The notes under the pieces: model-generated | The model's input: the letters and a program-made list of their open reading frames with translations, nothing else | What the model was told of the DNA's origin: nothing | Databases searched by the model: none | NCBI RefSeq assembly: GCF_000182745.2 | Contig: NC_016027.1 | Span: 3,072,819 to 3,136,818, forward strand | DNA from: Komagataeibacter medellinensis NBRC 3288 | GTDB lineage: Bacteria; Pseudomonadota; Alphaproteobacteria; Acetobacterales; Acetobacteraceae | DNA length: 64,000 nt | Direction of reading: 5' to 3' | In this document: piece by piece, positions 25,656-34,711 of the stretch | How positions within the stretch are numbered: the stretch's first letter is position 1 | How the letters are laid out: every line of letters starts with the position of its first letter | Made by a program: the position numbers and the translations under genes

Positions 25656-27134
25656 ATGACTTTTATGACAGTAACGGATGTACACATTCCTTCCGTCCAG
25701 CCCGAAAGGCGCGCCATTATCCCTGTTATCCTATCAGGCGGGACGGGTACGCGCCTATGGCCCGTTTCGCGTGCAAGCCACCCCAAGCAGTTCTGGGCGC
25801 TGACTTCTGCGCACACCATGATTGGCGAGACATTGCAGCGTGCCACGGGTGAAGCGTTCGCGCCCCCGATTGTGGTTTGTAACCAGGACCACCGTTTTCT
25901 CGTGGCCGAACAACTGCGCGAGAATGGCTGCGAGGACGGGCGTATCATCCTTGAACCCGCCGCGCGCAACACGGCTGCCGCCATTGCCGCGGCTGCCCTG
26001 CTGGCGGCAGACGAAGACCCCGATACCCTGCTGTGGATCATGGCGGCCGATGCCTCCTTCCGTCACCTCGAACGCCTGGCGGCCGCACTGGAAAAAGGCG
26101 TCCAGGCCGCGCGTGCGGGTTATATCGTGACATTCGGTATCCAGCCTGATTCACCCGAGACCGGCTATGGCTACATCCGCAGTGATGGCCCGCTATACCC
26201 CGATGGTGACAGTACGGATGTGCAGCGCGTGGTCAGCTTTATTGAAAAGCCCGACCGCCTGCGTGCGACGGAAATGTTGAAGGAAGGCGGTTATCTGTGG
26301 AATTCAGGCATGCTCATGGTTCAGGCATCGGTCATGCTGGCGGAACTGGAGCGACATGAACCCACTATTTTGGAATGCGTACGCGCATCTCTTGAGCATA
26401 GCCAGAATGACCTTACCTTTCGCCGCCTTGATACGGAATCCTTTCTGCGCTGCCCCAATGTCAGCATTGATTACGTGGTCATGGAACGCACGGACCGTGC
26501 GGTTGTCATCCCGGCCGATCTGGGCTGGACGCATGTGGGCAACTGGAACGCGCTGTGGGAACTGGGTGACAAGGACGTGCGGGGCAATGTGGCGGTTGGT
26601 GATGTCGTGCTTGAGCAGTCGCATAACTGTTACGTTCGTAGCGAAGGCATGCTGACCGCTGTGGCGGGGCTGACGGATGTGGCGCTGATTGTCACATCCG
26701 ATGCGGTGCTGGCCATTCATCGTGATTACGCGCAGGACGTATCGGCACTGGTGGCGCAACTGAAGGCCAGTCGCAGGCCCGAGGCTGAAATTCACAATCG
26801 TTGTTACCGGCCATGGGGTTTTTATGAAGGGCTGATCCAGGGCGAGCGTTTCCAGGTCAAGCGGATCGTGGTGTATCCGGGGCAGAAGCTGTCGCTGCAG
26901 AAGCATTTCCATCGGGCGGAACACTGGGTTGTTGTCAGCGGTACCGCAATGGTCACACGGGACGAGGAAAATCTTCTGTTACAGGAAAACGAAAGTGTCT
27001 ATCTGCCGTTAGGGTGTATGCACCGACTTGAAAACCCAGGCCGTATTCCCTTGACCCTGATCGAGGTCCAGTCCGGTCCTTATCTGGGGGAGGACGATAT
27101 CGTCCGCTTCGAGGATACATACGGCCGACAGTAA
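25656..27134 (+). CDS. manC: bifunctional mannose-1-phosphate guanylyltransferase / mannose-6-phosphate isomerase
   Basis: Makes GDP-mannose, the donor for AceA; in A. xylinum the corresponding gene has been called aceF. From the ATG at 25656 (GGAG nine bases upstream) the product has 492 residues. Residues 1-320 are the nucleotidyltransferase: VILSGGTGTRLWPVSR, HPKQFWAL, GYGYIRSDG, VVSFIEKPDR and LWNSGMLMV. The C-terminal cupin is the isomerase: RPWGFYEGL, QKLSLQKHFHRAEHWVVV and NESVYLPLGCMHRLENPG. Both active sites look complete. It is divergent from ugd, so two sugar-nucleotide genes share a control region. Confidence 0.94.
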   Translation: MTFMTVTDVHIPSVQPERRAIIPVILSGGTGTRLWPVSRASHPKQFWALTSAHTMIGETLQRATGEAFAPPIVVCNQDHRFLVAEQLRENGCEDGRIILEPAARNTAAAIAAAALLAADEDPDTLLWIMAADASFRHLERLAAALEKGVQAARAGYIVTFGIQPDSPETGYGYIRSDGPLYPDGDSTDVQRVVSFIEKPDRLRATEMLKEGGYLWNSGMLMVQASVMLAELERHEPTILECVRASLEHSQNDLTFRRLDTESFLRCPNVSIDYVVMERTDRAVVIPADLGWTHVGNWNALWELGDKDVRGNVAVGDVVLEQSHNCYVRSEGMLTAVAGLTDVALIVTSDAVLAIHRDYAQDVSALVAQLKASRRPEAEIHNRCYRPWGFYEGLIQGERFQVKRIVVYPGQKLSLQKHFHRAEHWVVVSGTAMVTRDEENLLLQENESVYLPLGCMHRLENPGRIPLTLIEVQSGPYLGEDDIVRFEDTYGRQ

Positions 27135-27486
27135 CAGCGTAGGGTGCGCCCCTTTGGTCCATAATGAATTGAATGGACTGAATATGGCAGAAAGTCAGGA
27201 TGTGTGCGAGGAATCTCGTTTCACTACAATAACGTTCATCAAATCTGGTTAATTTTTTATGAAACCATCGTGATGGGCCAGTTTATGTTTCTGTATTGTA
27301 GGCGTGACATATTTTGGCCCCAAAACAGGCAGAGTATTGCCTGACCGGACCAGGTATTTTCGAGTCTGGGATAACAACAATAAAAGTGGAGGTTTTTTCG
27401 CACTTGATTGTGCAGTGCGGAAAATGACGGGCAAAGCCTTAATCCGGCGTCAGGTCGTATTCCGCGTCGACAGGAGATGTTTCAAG
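27135..27486 (+). promoter_or_regulatory. long leader before the main exopolysaccharide operon
   Basis: This 352-base stretch precedes the priming transferase and probably carries the promoter of the ten-gene run that follows. It contains an inverted repeat CAGGCA (27326-27331), six bases, TGCCTG (27338-27343). A weak promoter-like pair TTTCTG (27288-27293) and TATTTT (27310-27315) with 16-base spacing is just upstream of it. The frame of the next gene is open through part of this stretch, but a ribosome site supports the start at 27487. No JUMPstart/ops-like element is evident. Confidence 0.4.
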
Positions 27487-28986
27487 ATGAGCGAGGCACT
27501 CAGGCAGTTGAAAAACGGCGAACCCGACCTGTCGTTATCTGCGGTAGGTGAAAGTACGATCAGGCGCCCGCATATGGGGCGTCAGGTTGATGACAACAGC
27601 TTTTCATACCGTCATCCCCTCCTTCCGCAGATTGTGATCCTGTCGGATGCGGTCTGTGTGTGTGTTGCTGTCATGGCATACATTGCCTGGCAGCGCATGT
27701 ATGACATGCCCGAACTGTCCGGTGAGTTCGTGCTGGCCAATATCATGGCGGCTGGTGGGTTCCTGCTGTTTCCACGCAATGTCCCGCTTCTTGACATCCC
27801 TGATGTAACACGGTTCTCCGCCCAGTTGCGCTACCTGCTGCCGCCCATGCTTTTTGGTGCGGCAATTTTTTGTACCGTTCTGCTCCTGCTGTCCTGGCCC
27901 ATGGGGGCGGCGTTGGGCAGGGGGGGCGAGTGGCTGGTGTTTGTTGCGATCATGCTGGCGGCGGAACGTATCGTGGGTACATACCTTCTGCATACGGATG
28001 CCATAGCCCGCCGCCTGGCGTGCCGGGTCGCCATCATCGGGGCTGGTCCGCAGGCGCACCGGATGGCCGCGCGCATCAATACCCGCATGCAGCGCACATT
28101 CCGCCTTATCGGCCTGTTTGATGACGGAGGTGGCAAGGTTGATGGCACAGTGGAAGACCTTGTCGTGCGTGCGCGCGAGGAGGGGATCGATGCCGTCATC
28201 ATGAACTTCTCGCCTGATGAAGGTGGACAGCAGCATGTCATGGATGAACTGTGGCGGCTGCGCGGCATGCTGGCTGATGTCTATGTTGTGCCGACACTGA
28301 TGACGGATGACTGCCACGGTTGGCCGGTTGAACGCTTCGGGCCGTTCTCGCTGACCGTGCTGCAGCGCCGCCCCCTGAGCGAATGGGATATGATGCAGAA
28401 GCGTGCCTTTGACATTACGGTCGGCACGCTGCTGCTGGTGGCGCTTTCTCCCGTACTACTTGTGGTGGCGGTGGCAATCAAGCTGGACTCTCGCGGGCCG
28501 ATCCTGTTCTGCCAGCCGCGTCAGGGATACAACAATCTTTACTTTAACGTGTTTAAGTTCCGCTCCATGTATACCGACATGGCTGACCGGGATGCGGCAC
28601 GCCAGACATCGCGCACCGACCCGCGGGTGACGCGCGTAGGCAGGTGGATCCGCAGGCTGAGCATTGATGAACTGCCCCAGCTTTTTAATGTGCTGCGTGG
28701 CGAGATGTCGCTTGTCGGCCCACGCCCGCACGCACCGCAGACACGCGCTGGCGGCCAACTCCTGCATGAGGCAATGGAAGAATACGTAGCCCGCCACCGG
28801 GTGCAACCCGGCATTACAGGTTGGGCGCAGATCAACGGGTCGCGCGGTGAACTGGTCACGCGCGATGATCTGTGCCGCCGTGTCGTGCTGGATCTTGAAT
28901 ACATACGCGCCTGGTCGATCTGGCTGGATATCAAGATCATTTTCCTGACCGTGAAGCGCGAAATTTTCAGCCGGAATGCATTCTGA
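27487..28986 (+). CDS. undecaprenyl-phosphate glucose-1-phosphate transferase (priming enzyme)
   Basis: Starts each repeat unit by transferring glucose-1-phosphate from UDP-glucose to the polyprenyl carrier, as GumD does in xanthan synthesis. The product from 27487 has 499 residues; AGGAG lies about ten bases upstream. The N-terminal half has about five hydrophobic segments and a nucleotide-binding-like CoA domain ([17 protein letters not shown]). The C-terminal bacterial sugar transferase domain shows [77 protein letters not shown] and [17 protein letters not shown]. It is first in the plus-strand core operon. Confidence 0.93.
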   Translation: MSEALRQLKNGEPDLSLSAVGESTIRRPHMGRQVDDNSFSYRHPLLPQIVILSDAVCVCVAVMAYIAWQRMYDMPELSGEFVLANIMAAGGFLLFPRNVPLLDIPDVTRFSAQLRYLLPPMLFGAAIFCTVLLLLSWPMGAALGRGGEWLVFVAIMLAAERIVGTYLLHTDAIARRLACRVAIIGAGPQAHRMAARINTRMQRTFRLIGLFDDGGGKVDGTVEDLVVRAREEGIDAVIMNFSPDEGGQQHVMDELWRLRGMLADVYVVPTLMTDDCHGWPVERFGPFSLTVLQRRPLSEWDMMQKRAFDITVGTLLLVALSPVLLVVAVAIKLDSRGPILFCQPRQGYNNLYFNVFKFRSMYTDMADRDAARQTSRTDPRVTRVGRWIRRLSIDELPQLFNVLRGEMSLVGPRPHAPQTRAGGQLLHEAMEEYVARHRVQPGITGWAQINGSRGELVTRDDLCRRVVLDLEYIRAWSIWLDIKIIFLTVKREIFSRNAF

Positions 28987-29003
28987 TTTCTCAATTTCTC
29001 CAG

Positions 29004-29840
29004 ATGATGAACGGTGTATTCAAAATGAACGCAAATACTGAAATAAAGGTGGACAACACGGTGGTCGATGTCATGGGCCTGCCCCTGAGTGACATCTCGC
29101 GTGATGAGATCATAGAACGTGTGATCAGTGCCGTGCGGGCACGACAGAAAATGGTCATCGTCAATGCCAATGCCCATATGGCCGTCGTGTCGCAGGGCCA
29201 GGGCTGGCTGCGTACCCTGTTCCGGCGGGCTGATATTGCTTTTTGTGACGGGGCAGGGGTGCAGCTTGCCGCAATGGTGCTGACCGGCCGGCGCCTGCCG
29301 CGCACTACACCACCGGAATGGATCGGTCCCGTCCTGTCACGGCTGGGGGGGGATGCATCTGTCTTCTGGATCGGGGGCAAGCCGGGTGTGGTGGAGGACG
29401 CGGCCCGTGCGTTCTCCGCACGCTATGGTGTGCGCACGGCAGGCACCCAGCATGGCTTTTTTGACCAGACTCCCGGTTCGCGTGAATCAATACAACTGCT
29501 TGAGCGCGTGCTGGAAACCCGGCCCGACATCATTCTGCTGACCATGGGCATGCCACGCCAGGAAAGCTGGCTGCGCGATAATATGGACCATATTCCCACA
29601 GGTGTGATGCTGACGGCAGGCGCCTTGGTGGACCATGCGGCGGGGCATGTGCACCGCCCGCCCCGGTGGGTGGCGAACATGGGGCTTGAATGGCTTGTGC
29701 GTCTGGTGCGTGAACCACGCAGGCTGTGGCGGCGTTACCTGCTGGGGCTGCCTGTATTTGGTTTTTACGTTCTTGTTTACTTGTTGCGTAAGGGCCGTGG
29801 CGGGGCAGCATCGTCCCTCTCGCGCAAGCTGGCGGGGTAA
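29004..29840 (+). CDS. GumM/WecG/TagA-family glycosyltransferase (second backbone glucose)
   Basis: A 278-residue GT26-family inverting transferase that, by analogy with GumM, adds the second beta-1,4-linked glucose to make lipid-linked cellobiose. Family marks: [104 protein letters not shown] and [21 protein letters not shown] (the C-terminal membrane-associating part). Starts at 29004, 29007 or 29025 are all possible; no strong ribosome site decides. It follows the priming enzyme by 17 bases, the order of the pathway. Confidence 0.88.
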   Translation: MMNGVFKMNANTEIKVDNTVVDVMGLPLSDISRDEIIERVISAVRARQKMVIVNANAHMAVVSQGQGWLRTLFRRADIAFCDGAGVQLAAMVLTGRRLPRTTPPEWIGPVLSRLGGDASVFWIGGKPGVVEDAARAFSARYGVRTAGTQHGFFDQTPGSRESIQLLERVLETRPDIILLTMGMPRQESWLRDNMDHIPTGVMLTAGALVDHAAGHVHRPPRWVANMGLEWLVRLVREPRRLWRRYLLGLPVFGFYVLVYLLRKGRGGAASSLSRKLAG

Positions 29841-29845
29841 TCGGC

Positions 29846-32056
29846 ATGAATTATGTTTCCTTACAGGGACGGGCCACTTCAATGTCATGGACAGCGCAGG
29901 ACATGGGTCTTGTCATACGCCAGACGCTGCGGGCCTTCCTGCGGCACCGCTTCCTTTTTGTAATGACTGTGCTTGGCGTGCTTGTTGCGGGGGCGGCGGT
30001 CATGCTCACGCTCAAACCGCGCTATACAGCCACCGCCACGGTTGTGGTGTCTGGCCGCGCGCAGCAGGACCCACTGGCCCCCAATGGCCAGCAGCAGAAC
30101 CAGGCCCCGCCGGATGACTCGCTGGTCCAGACCGAGGCGGCGATGATTCATTCGCGCAATGTGGCCGCCGCCGTTCTGGCGCAACTGCCCCCACCGGCTG
30201 CGGCCCAGCATGTCGGTATACGGGACAGGCTGTGCCACATGGGGGCCGGTTTCCTGTGCCGCGCGCAGCAACAGGTCGATCCGGCCGTGCAGCATGCGCG
30301 GGATGAGGATGCCTTCCTCAACAACCTGACCGTCATACCCGAGGCCCATACCCAGATCCTCGACATCAACGTGGTCGATGGCGATGCCGCGCGCGCCGCC
30401 GCCCTGGCGGATGCGGTGGTGACGAATTACCAGCGCCTGGCCCTTGCGCGCCAGACGGCGGACATCAACCGCGTGGCCGCCTGGCTGGACAGCCGCACAG
30501 CCGAACTGCGCCAGCGCTGGATGGATGCGGTGGAAAAGGCCAATGCCTTCGATACCGCCCATGGCCTGACCAACACCAGTGAGGGCAGCACGTCCAGCCC
30601 GCTGATCGAACGCCAGATTGCTGATACGGCAGCCAATCTCAGCCAGGCGCAGGGACGCCTTGCCGCAGCCCAGGCACGAGCTGACGCGCTGCGTGACGCC
30701 GCCTCACGCGGGGATGCGCGAGCGGCAGTTGCCCTATCGCAGGAGCCGCTCCTTGTCAGCACCGCCAATGCGCTCATGCAGTTGCAGAGCACACGGCAGG
30801 AGGAAGCCGCAACCTATGGCCCGCAGCATCCACGCCTGCGTGCGCTGGACCAGCAGATTGCCGTCACGCGCGCAAGCCTTGCGGCCGAGACACAGGCGGC
30901 GCTGAACTCCATTCGCGAAGACCAGATTTCCGCCAGGGCGGAAGTGGACCGGCTGAATGAGAACCTTGACCTGCTGCGCCAGAAGGCAGGTGGGCAGAGC
31001 GCGCCCCAGGCCGAATACCGCACGCTGGACCAGGAAGCGCAGAGTGCGCGCACGGTATATGAAACCTTCCTTGAACATGCCAAGGAAGTGGTTGACCGCG
31101 CAGCCCTGCTGCAGCCGCCCATTTCGCTTGTCTCGCATGCTTCGGCTCCTGATGTGCCCAGCTTCCCCAACCGCAAGAAAATCGGCATGGGTCTTGTGGC
31201 CGTGGCCCTTGCCGCGGGTGCTGGCATCGTGCTGCTGCGTGATTACTTTACTGCGGGCTTTACCGAGATCGAGCGCCTGCGCGCCGCCGTACCGCTGCCC
31301 CTTATGGCCGTGATACCCAAGGTGCGCGCCCGTACCGAGCAGGGCGTGCGGCGGCATGTGATCGACCACCCCTATTCCCGCGCCACGGAAGCGGTGCGCA
31401 GTCTGGTCATGCAACTGTCCATGCGGGTGCATGACGGGGGTCAGCCGCTCTGCCTTGCCATTACCTCGGCCGGGCCGGAAGAAGGCAAGAGCACGCTGGC
31501 GCTGTGGATGGCCACCGTCGCCCGCCGGGGGGGGCAGAAGGTGCTGGTGATCGATGCGGACCACCGGCGCGGGATGCTTGACCAGTATCTGACTGATGTG
31601 ACAACCGGCCGTCCCTCTCTGGGCATGAGCGACCTTGTGACTACCGGCGCGCGGGTGGAGGATGTCATACGCACCGACCCCGATACCGGCTTTGACTACA
31701 TTCCCGCCGGGCGCACGATGGAACATGCCTTCAGCCCTGTCGAGATCCGCCGCCTGCGCGCCATGCTGGTGGAACTCAAGCGGTCGTATGAATTGATCAT
31801 CATCGACTGTCCGCCGCTGCTGGGGCTGAGCGATGCGCTGGTGCACGCCAACATGTCCGATCAGGTGATCTTTGTGTGCCGATGGAAGAGCACGACACAG
31901 CGGGCCGTCATGGCCTGCCTTGAGCGACTGGAAACCAGTGGCGCGCCACTGGCTGGCGTGGTGGCTACCATGGTGGAGGACAACGCCATGGACGTGATGG
32001 GCTACAGCTACGGCAACCGGGATATCAAGATCCTGAACCGTTTTGACGAGAAATGA
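29846..32056 (+). CDS. Wzc/GumC-like polysaccharide co-polymerase with tyrosine-kinase domain
   Basis: A 736-residue inner-membrane protein controlling chain length and export. Order: transmembrane helix 1 (about 35-55), a periplasmic Wzz-type domain with a long helical region (about 200-450, VEKANAFDTAHGL and many Ala/Gln heptads), helix 2 (about 450-470), then a cytoplasmic BY-kinase. The kinase has Walker A with K548 (SAGPEEGKSTLA), a Walker A' VLVIDADHRRG, and Walker B IIIDCPP at about 652-658. The C-terminal tail has only two tyrosines (Y720, Y722) where Wzc proteins have a cluster. Xanthan GumC has no kinase, so this fusion is a difference from xanthan. No cognate phosphatase gene is in the window. 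Its stop overlaps the aceA start. Confidence 0.9.
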   Translation: MNYVSLQGRATSMSWTAQDMGLVIRQTLRAFLRHRFLFVMTVLGVLVAGAAVMLTLKPRYTATATVVVSGRAQQDPLAPNGQQQNQAPPDDSLVQTEAAMIHSRNVAAAVLAQLPPPAAAQHVGIRDRLCHMGAGFLCRAQQQVDPAVQHARDEDAFLNNLTVIPEAHTQILDINVVDGDAARAAALADAVVTNYQRLALARQTADINRVAAWLDSRTAELRQRWMDAVEKANAFDTAHGLTNTSEGSTSSPLIERQIADTAANLSQAQGRLAAAQARADALRDAASRGDARAAVALSQEPLLVSTANALMQLQSTRQEEAATYGPQHPRLRALDQQIAVTRASLAAETQAALNSIREDQISARAEVDRLNENLDLLRQKAGGQSAPQAEYRTLDQEAQSARTVYETFLEHAKEVVDRAALLQPPISLVSHASAPDVPSFPNRKKIGMGLVAVALAAGAGIVLLRDYFTAGFTEIERLRAAVPLPLMAVIPKVRARTEQGVRRHVIDHPYSRATEAVRSLVMQLSMRVHDGGQPLCLAITSAGPEEGKSTLALWMATVARRGGQKVLVIDADHRRGMLDQYLTDVTTGRPSLGMSDLVTTGARVEDVIRTDPDTGFDYIPAGRTMEHAFSPVEIRRLRAMLVELKRSYELIIIDCPPLLGLSDALVHANMSDQVIFVCRWKSTTQRAVMACLERLETSGAPLAGVVATMVEDNAMDVMGYSYGNRDIKILNRFDEK

Positions 32057-33225
32057 ACGAGGGGGATGAAAAATTGAAGATCCTGCATATTTGCCGTCAG
32101 TTCAGTCCCTCTGTCGGTGGGTTGGAAGATTCTGTGCTTAACCTTGCGCGCAGCCAGCGCCAGAATCTGGGGGTGGATGCCCAGGTGCTGACACTCGACA
32201 GCGTTTTTGGTCGTCCCGGAAAGCTGCCGCATCGTGATATGGTCGATGACATACCCGTTACCCGCATTGCGTGGCGTGGCTCTACACGTTACCCGCTTGC
32301 ACCCGAAGTGCTGCGCCATATCCGTGATTTTGATCTGCTGCATGTACACGCGATCGACTTCTTCTTTGATTTCCTGGCCTGGACATGGCCATTTCATCGC
32401 AAGACCATGATCGCTTCCACTCATGGCGGCTTTTTCCACACCGGGGCGCTGCGGCGGGTGAAAGAGATCTGGTTTCGCACCATTACCCCCATCTCGGTCC
32501 GTGCCTATTCGCGCATCGTGGCGTGCAGCTACAGCGATGCCGACATGTTCAGCAAGGTTGCCAGAGGCCGGCTGCAGACAATCGAGAACGGTATTAACCA
32601 GACCCGCTTCCGCGATGCGGCGTCGCGCACACCCAACCATACCATCCTTGCCTTCGGTCGGTTTGCCATCCACAAGCGGCTGAACCTGCTATTTGAACTT
32701 GTCGCACGCCTGCGGCGTGACAACCCGAAGTGGAACCTGATTGTGGCGGGACAGGATTCCAACCTGACTGCCGATGACCTGCGCGCGCAGGCCCGTGCCT
32801 GTGGCATTGCGGACAGCCTGCGGATCGTATCCGGGCCTGGTGATGCGGAACTGCGCGACCTGATGGGGGAGGCCAGTTTCTTTGGCTGCCTTTCCGCGCA
32901 TGAAGGCTTCGGACTGGCGGCGGTCGAGGCCATGTCGGCTGGCCTTGTGCCGATCCTGAGCACGATTACCCCGTTTGTCCGCCTCATGCAGCAGGGGGCG
33001 GTGGGGGTGATGATCAACCCTGATGATCTGGCACCCGGCACGCGGGATGTGGAAGCCCTTGCCGCCTCCCTGCCCCAAACGGCGGACACGATGCGGGCAC
33101 GCAACATGGATGTGGCCAGCCGGTACGACTGGAACAGCGTGGCCCAGGAATATGTGCGTGTCTACCAGCAGGTCCTTGGCCGCTCCCGGCCCCGGTCCGC
33201 CATGGTTACAGCAGGGGCGGAGTAA
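32053..33225 (+). CDS. aceA: GDP-mannose:cellobiosyl-diphosphopolyprenol alpha-mannosyltransferase
   Basis: Adds alpha-1,3-mannose to lipid-linked cellobiose. The 390-residue GT4 protein closely resembles Xanthomonas GumH: LHICRQFSPSVGGLEDSVLN, ITRIAWRGSTRYPLAPEVL-like (TRIAWRGSTRYPLAPEVLR), LLHVHAIDFFFDFLA, ASTHGGFFHTGALRRVKEIW, LAFGRFAIHKRLNLLFEL, and FFGCLSAHEGFGLAAVEAMS (the E-x7-E motif). The corresponding A. xylinum gene was described as aceA. It overlaps the wzc-like gene by four bases and shares one base with the flippase start. Confidence 0.9.
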   Translation: MNEGDEKLKILHICRQFSPSVGGLEDSVLNLARSQRQNLGVDAQVLTLDSVFGRPGKLPHRDMVDDIPVTRIAWRGSTRYPLAPEVLRHIRDFDLLHVHAIDFFFDFLAWTWPFHRKTMIASTHGGFFHTGALRRVKEIWFRTITPISVRAYSRIVACSYSDADMFSKVARGRLQTIENGINQTRFRDAASRTPNHTILAFGRFAIHKRLNLLFELVARLRRDNPKWNLIVAGQDSNLTADDLRAQARACGIADSLRIVSGPGDAELRDLMGEASFFGCLSAHEGFGLAAVEAMSAGLVPILSTITPFVRLMQQGAVGVMINPDDLAPGTRDVEALAASLPQTADTMRARNMDVASRYDWNSVAQEYVRVYQQVLGRSRPRSAMVTAGAE

Positions 33226-34703
33226 TGGCACAGAGCAAATTTTCCACCAATTTCCTCTTCAACGTCTTCGGTTCCATTTTCCCCATTATCGTCTCGCTGG
33301 GCACGGTGCCCTTCTACCTGCACCTGATTGGCACGGACCGGTACGGTATTGTCGCGATATCATGGATCCTGTTGGGATACCTGGGGTTCCTTGATTTCGG
33401 CCTGTCGCGGGCTTCGGCCAATGCGTTGGCGCAACTGGGTCATGCCACGGCGCGCGAGCGTTCACCCGTGCTGATGACGGCCTTTTACAGCAACCTCGGC
33501 CTTGGCGCGCTGGGGGGGCTGATCCTGTACCCCATCGGTGATGTGGTGCTGATGCACTTCGTACGCATTCCGCCTGACCTGCTGGCTGAAACCCGCCACG
33601 CCTATCCATGGATGGCGGTCATGCTGCCGCTGGGTATGATCAATGGCGTGGCCACGGGGGCGCTGGAATCGCGCGAGCGCTTTCTGCTGTCCAACATGCT
33701 CAATTCCAGCACCACCATGGCGGGGCAGATCATTCCGCTGATCTGCATCTATCTGTGGGGGCCGCAGCTTACGGTTGTCCTTCCGGCCATCGTGCTGTCA
33801 CGGCTGGGTATGATCATGCTGTCCTATTGTGTGGTCATTACACTGGAATGGCCGATCCGCCCGCTGGATTATGACGTGACATGGCTCAAGCGCCTGCTGG
33901 GCTACGGGTCATGGGTCAGTATTTCCAGCCTGATCAACCCGCTGCTCGATACATCCAACCAGCTTATCATCGGTGCGACGCTGGGGGTGACATCGGTGGG
34001 GCAGTACACGGTGCCCATGAATCTGGCCATGCGCTCGCAGGTGGTGGCCACGGCGCTTGCCCGGACGCTGTTTCCCCGCCTGTCGCGCGCCAACCGGGCG
34101 GAGGCGGTTGACCTGACCCGCCGGGCCACGGCCTCGCTCACCTACGGGTTTGGCATGATCTGCGCGCCCGGTATCCTGTTTTCCGGGGCGTTCTTGCATA
34201 TGTGGGTGGGCGGGAATTTTGCCGATGTCTCGCGCCCTGTGGCCGAGATCCTGATGTTCGGGGCCTGGACCAACGGCATTGCTTTCCTGCCATACGGGCT
34301 GATTCAGGGACAGGGGCGGCCGCATGTCACGGCCAAGGTCTCGATGGTGGAGATCCTGCCTTTCTTCTGCGTGCTGTGGCTGTTCATCAAATGGTGGGGA
34401 CTGCCCGGTGCGGCCGCTGCGTGGACATTACGGGTCACAATTAATTTAATTGCCCTTTATCTCCTGTCGGATTGCCTTTCCAGGCAGACTTGGCGGCTTG
34501 TGCCGGGAATGATAATCATGACAGGGGCATTGATCTTGAGTCTGCTGGTTCCCATGAGCCTTGTGGTCTCTGCCTGTGCAGCCACGGTAGCGGGACTTGC
34601 CATGGCTTTTGCTGCATACCGGCTGGACCCGGGCTTGCATGATATCGTGCACCGGTTTGTCCAGCGGGCGGGGGGGAATCCCCGTGTTACGATCACAGGT
34701 TAG
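33225..34703 (+). CDS. Wzx/GumJ-type polysaccharide flippase
   Basis: A 492-residue MOP-superfamily protein with 12-14 hydrophobic segments that would move the lipid-linked repeat unit to the periplasmic side. Features: FNVFGSIFPIIVSLGTVPFYLHLIGTDRY-like opening (short pieces NVFGSIFPIIVSLGTVP and HLIGTDRYG), LDFGLSRASANALAQLG, LESRERFLLSNMLN, YGSWVSISSLINPLLDTSNQ and GATLGVTSVGQYTVPMNLA. The stop of aceA and this ATG overlap as TAATG. It fits the xanthan gene order (gumH and gumJ near each other). Confidence 0.9.
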   Translation: MAQSKFSTNFLFNVFGSIFPIIVSLGTVPFYLHLIGTDRYGIVAISWILLGYLGFLDFGLSRASANALAQLGHATARERSPVLMTAFYSNLGLGALGGLILYPIGDVVLMHFVRIPPDLLAETRHAYPWMAVMLPLGMINGVATGALESRERFLLSNMLNSSTTMAGQIIPLICIYLWGPQLTVVLPAIVLSRLGMIMLSYCVVITLEWPIRPLDYDVTWLKRLLGYGSWVSISSLINPLLDTSNQLIIGATLGVTSVGQYTVPMNLAMRSQVVATALARTLFPRLSRANRAEAVDLTRRATASLTYGFGMICAPGILFSGAFLHMWVGGNFADVSRPVAEILMFGAWTNGIAFLPYGLIQGQGRPHVTAKVSMVEILPFFCVLWLFIKWWGLPGAAAAWTLRVTINLIALYLLSDCLSRQTWRLVPGMIIMTGALILSLLVPMSLVVSACAATVAGLAMAFAAYRLDPGLHDIVHRFVQRAGGNPRVTITG

Positions 34704-34711
34704 GATGCAGT

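Noticed and set aside
27135..27486. JUMPstart/ops element before the polysaccharide operon
   Set aside because: No GGCGGTAGC-type core is present; the leader has a different inverted repeat.
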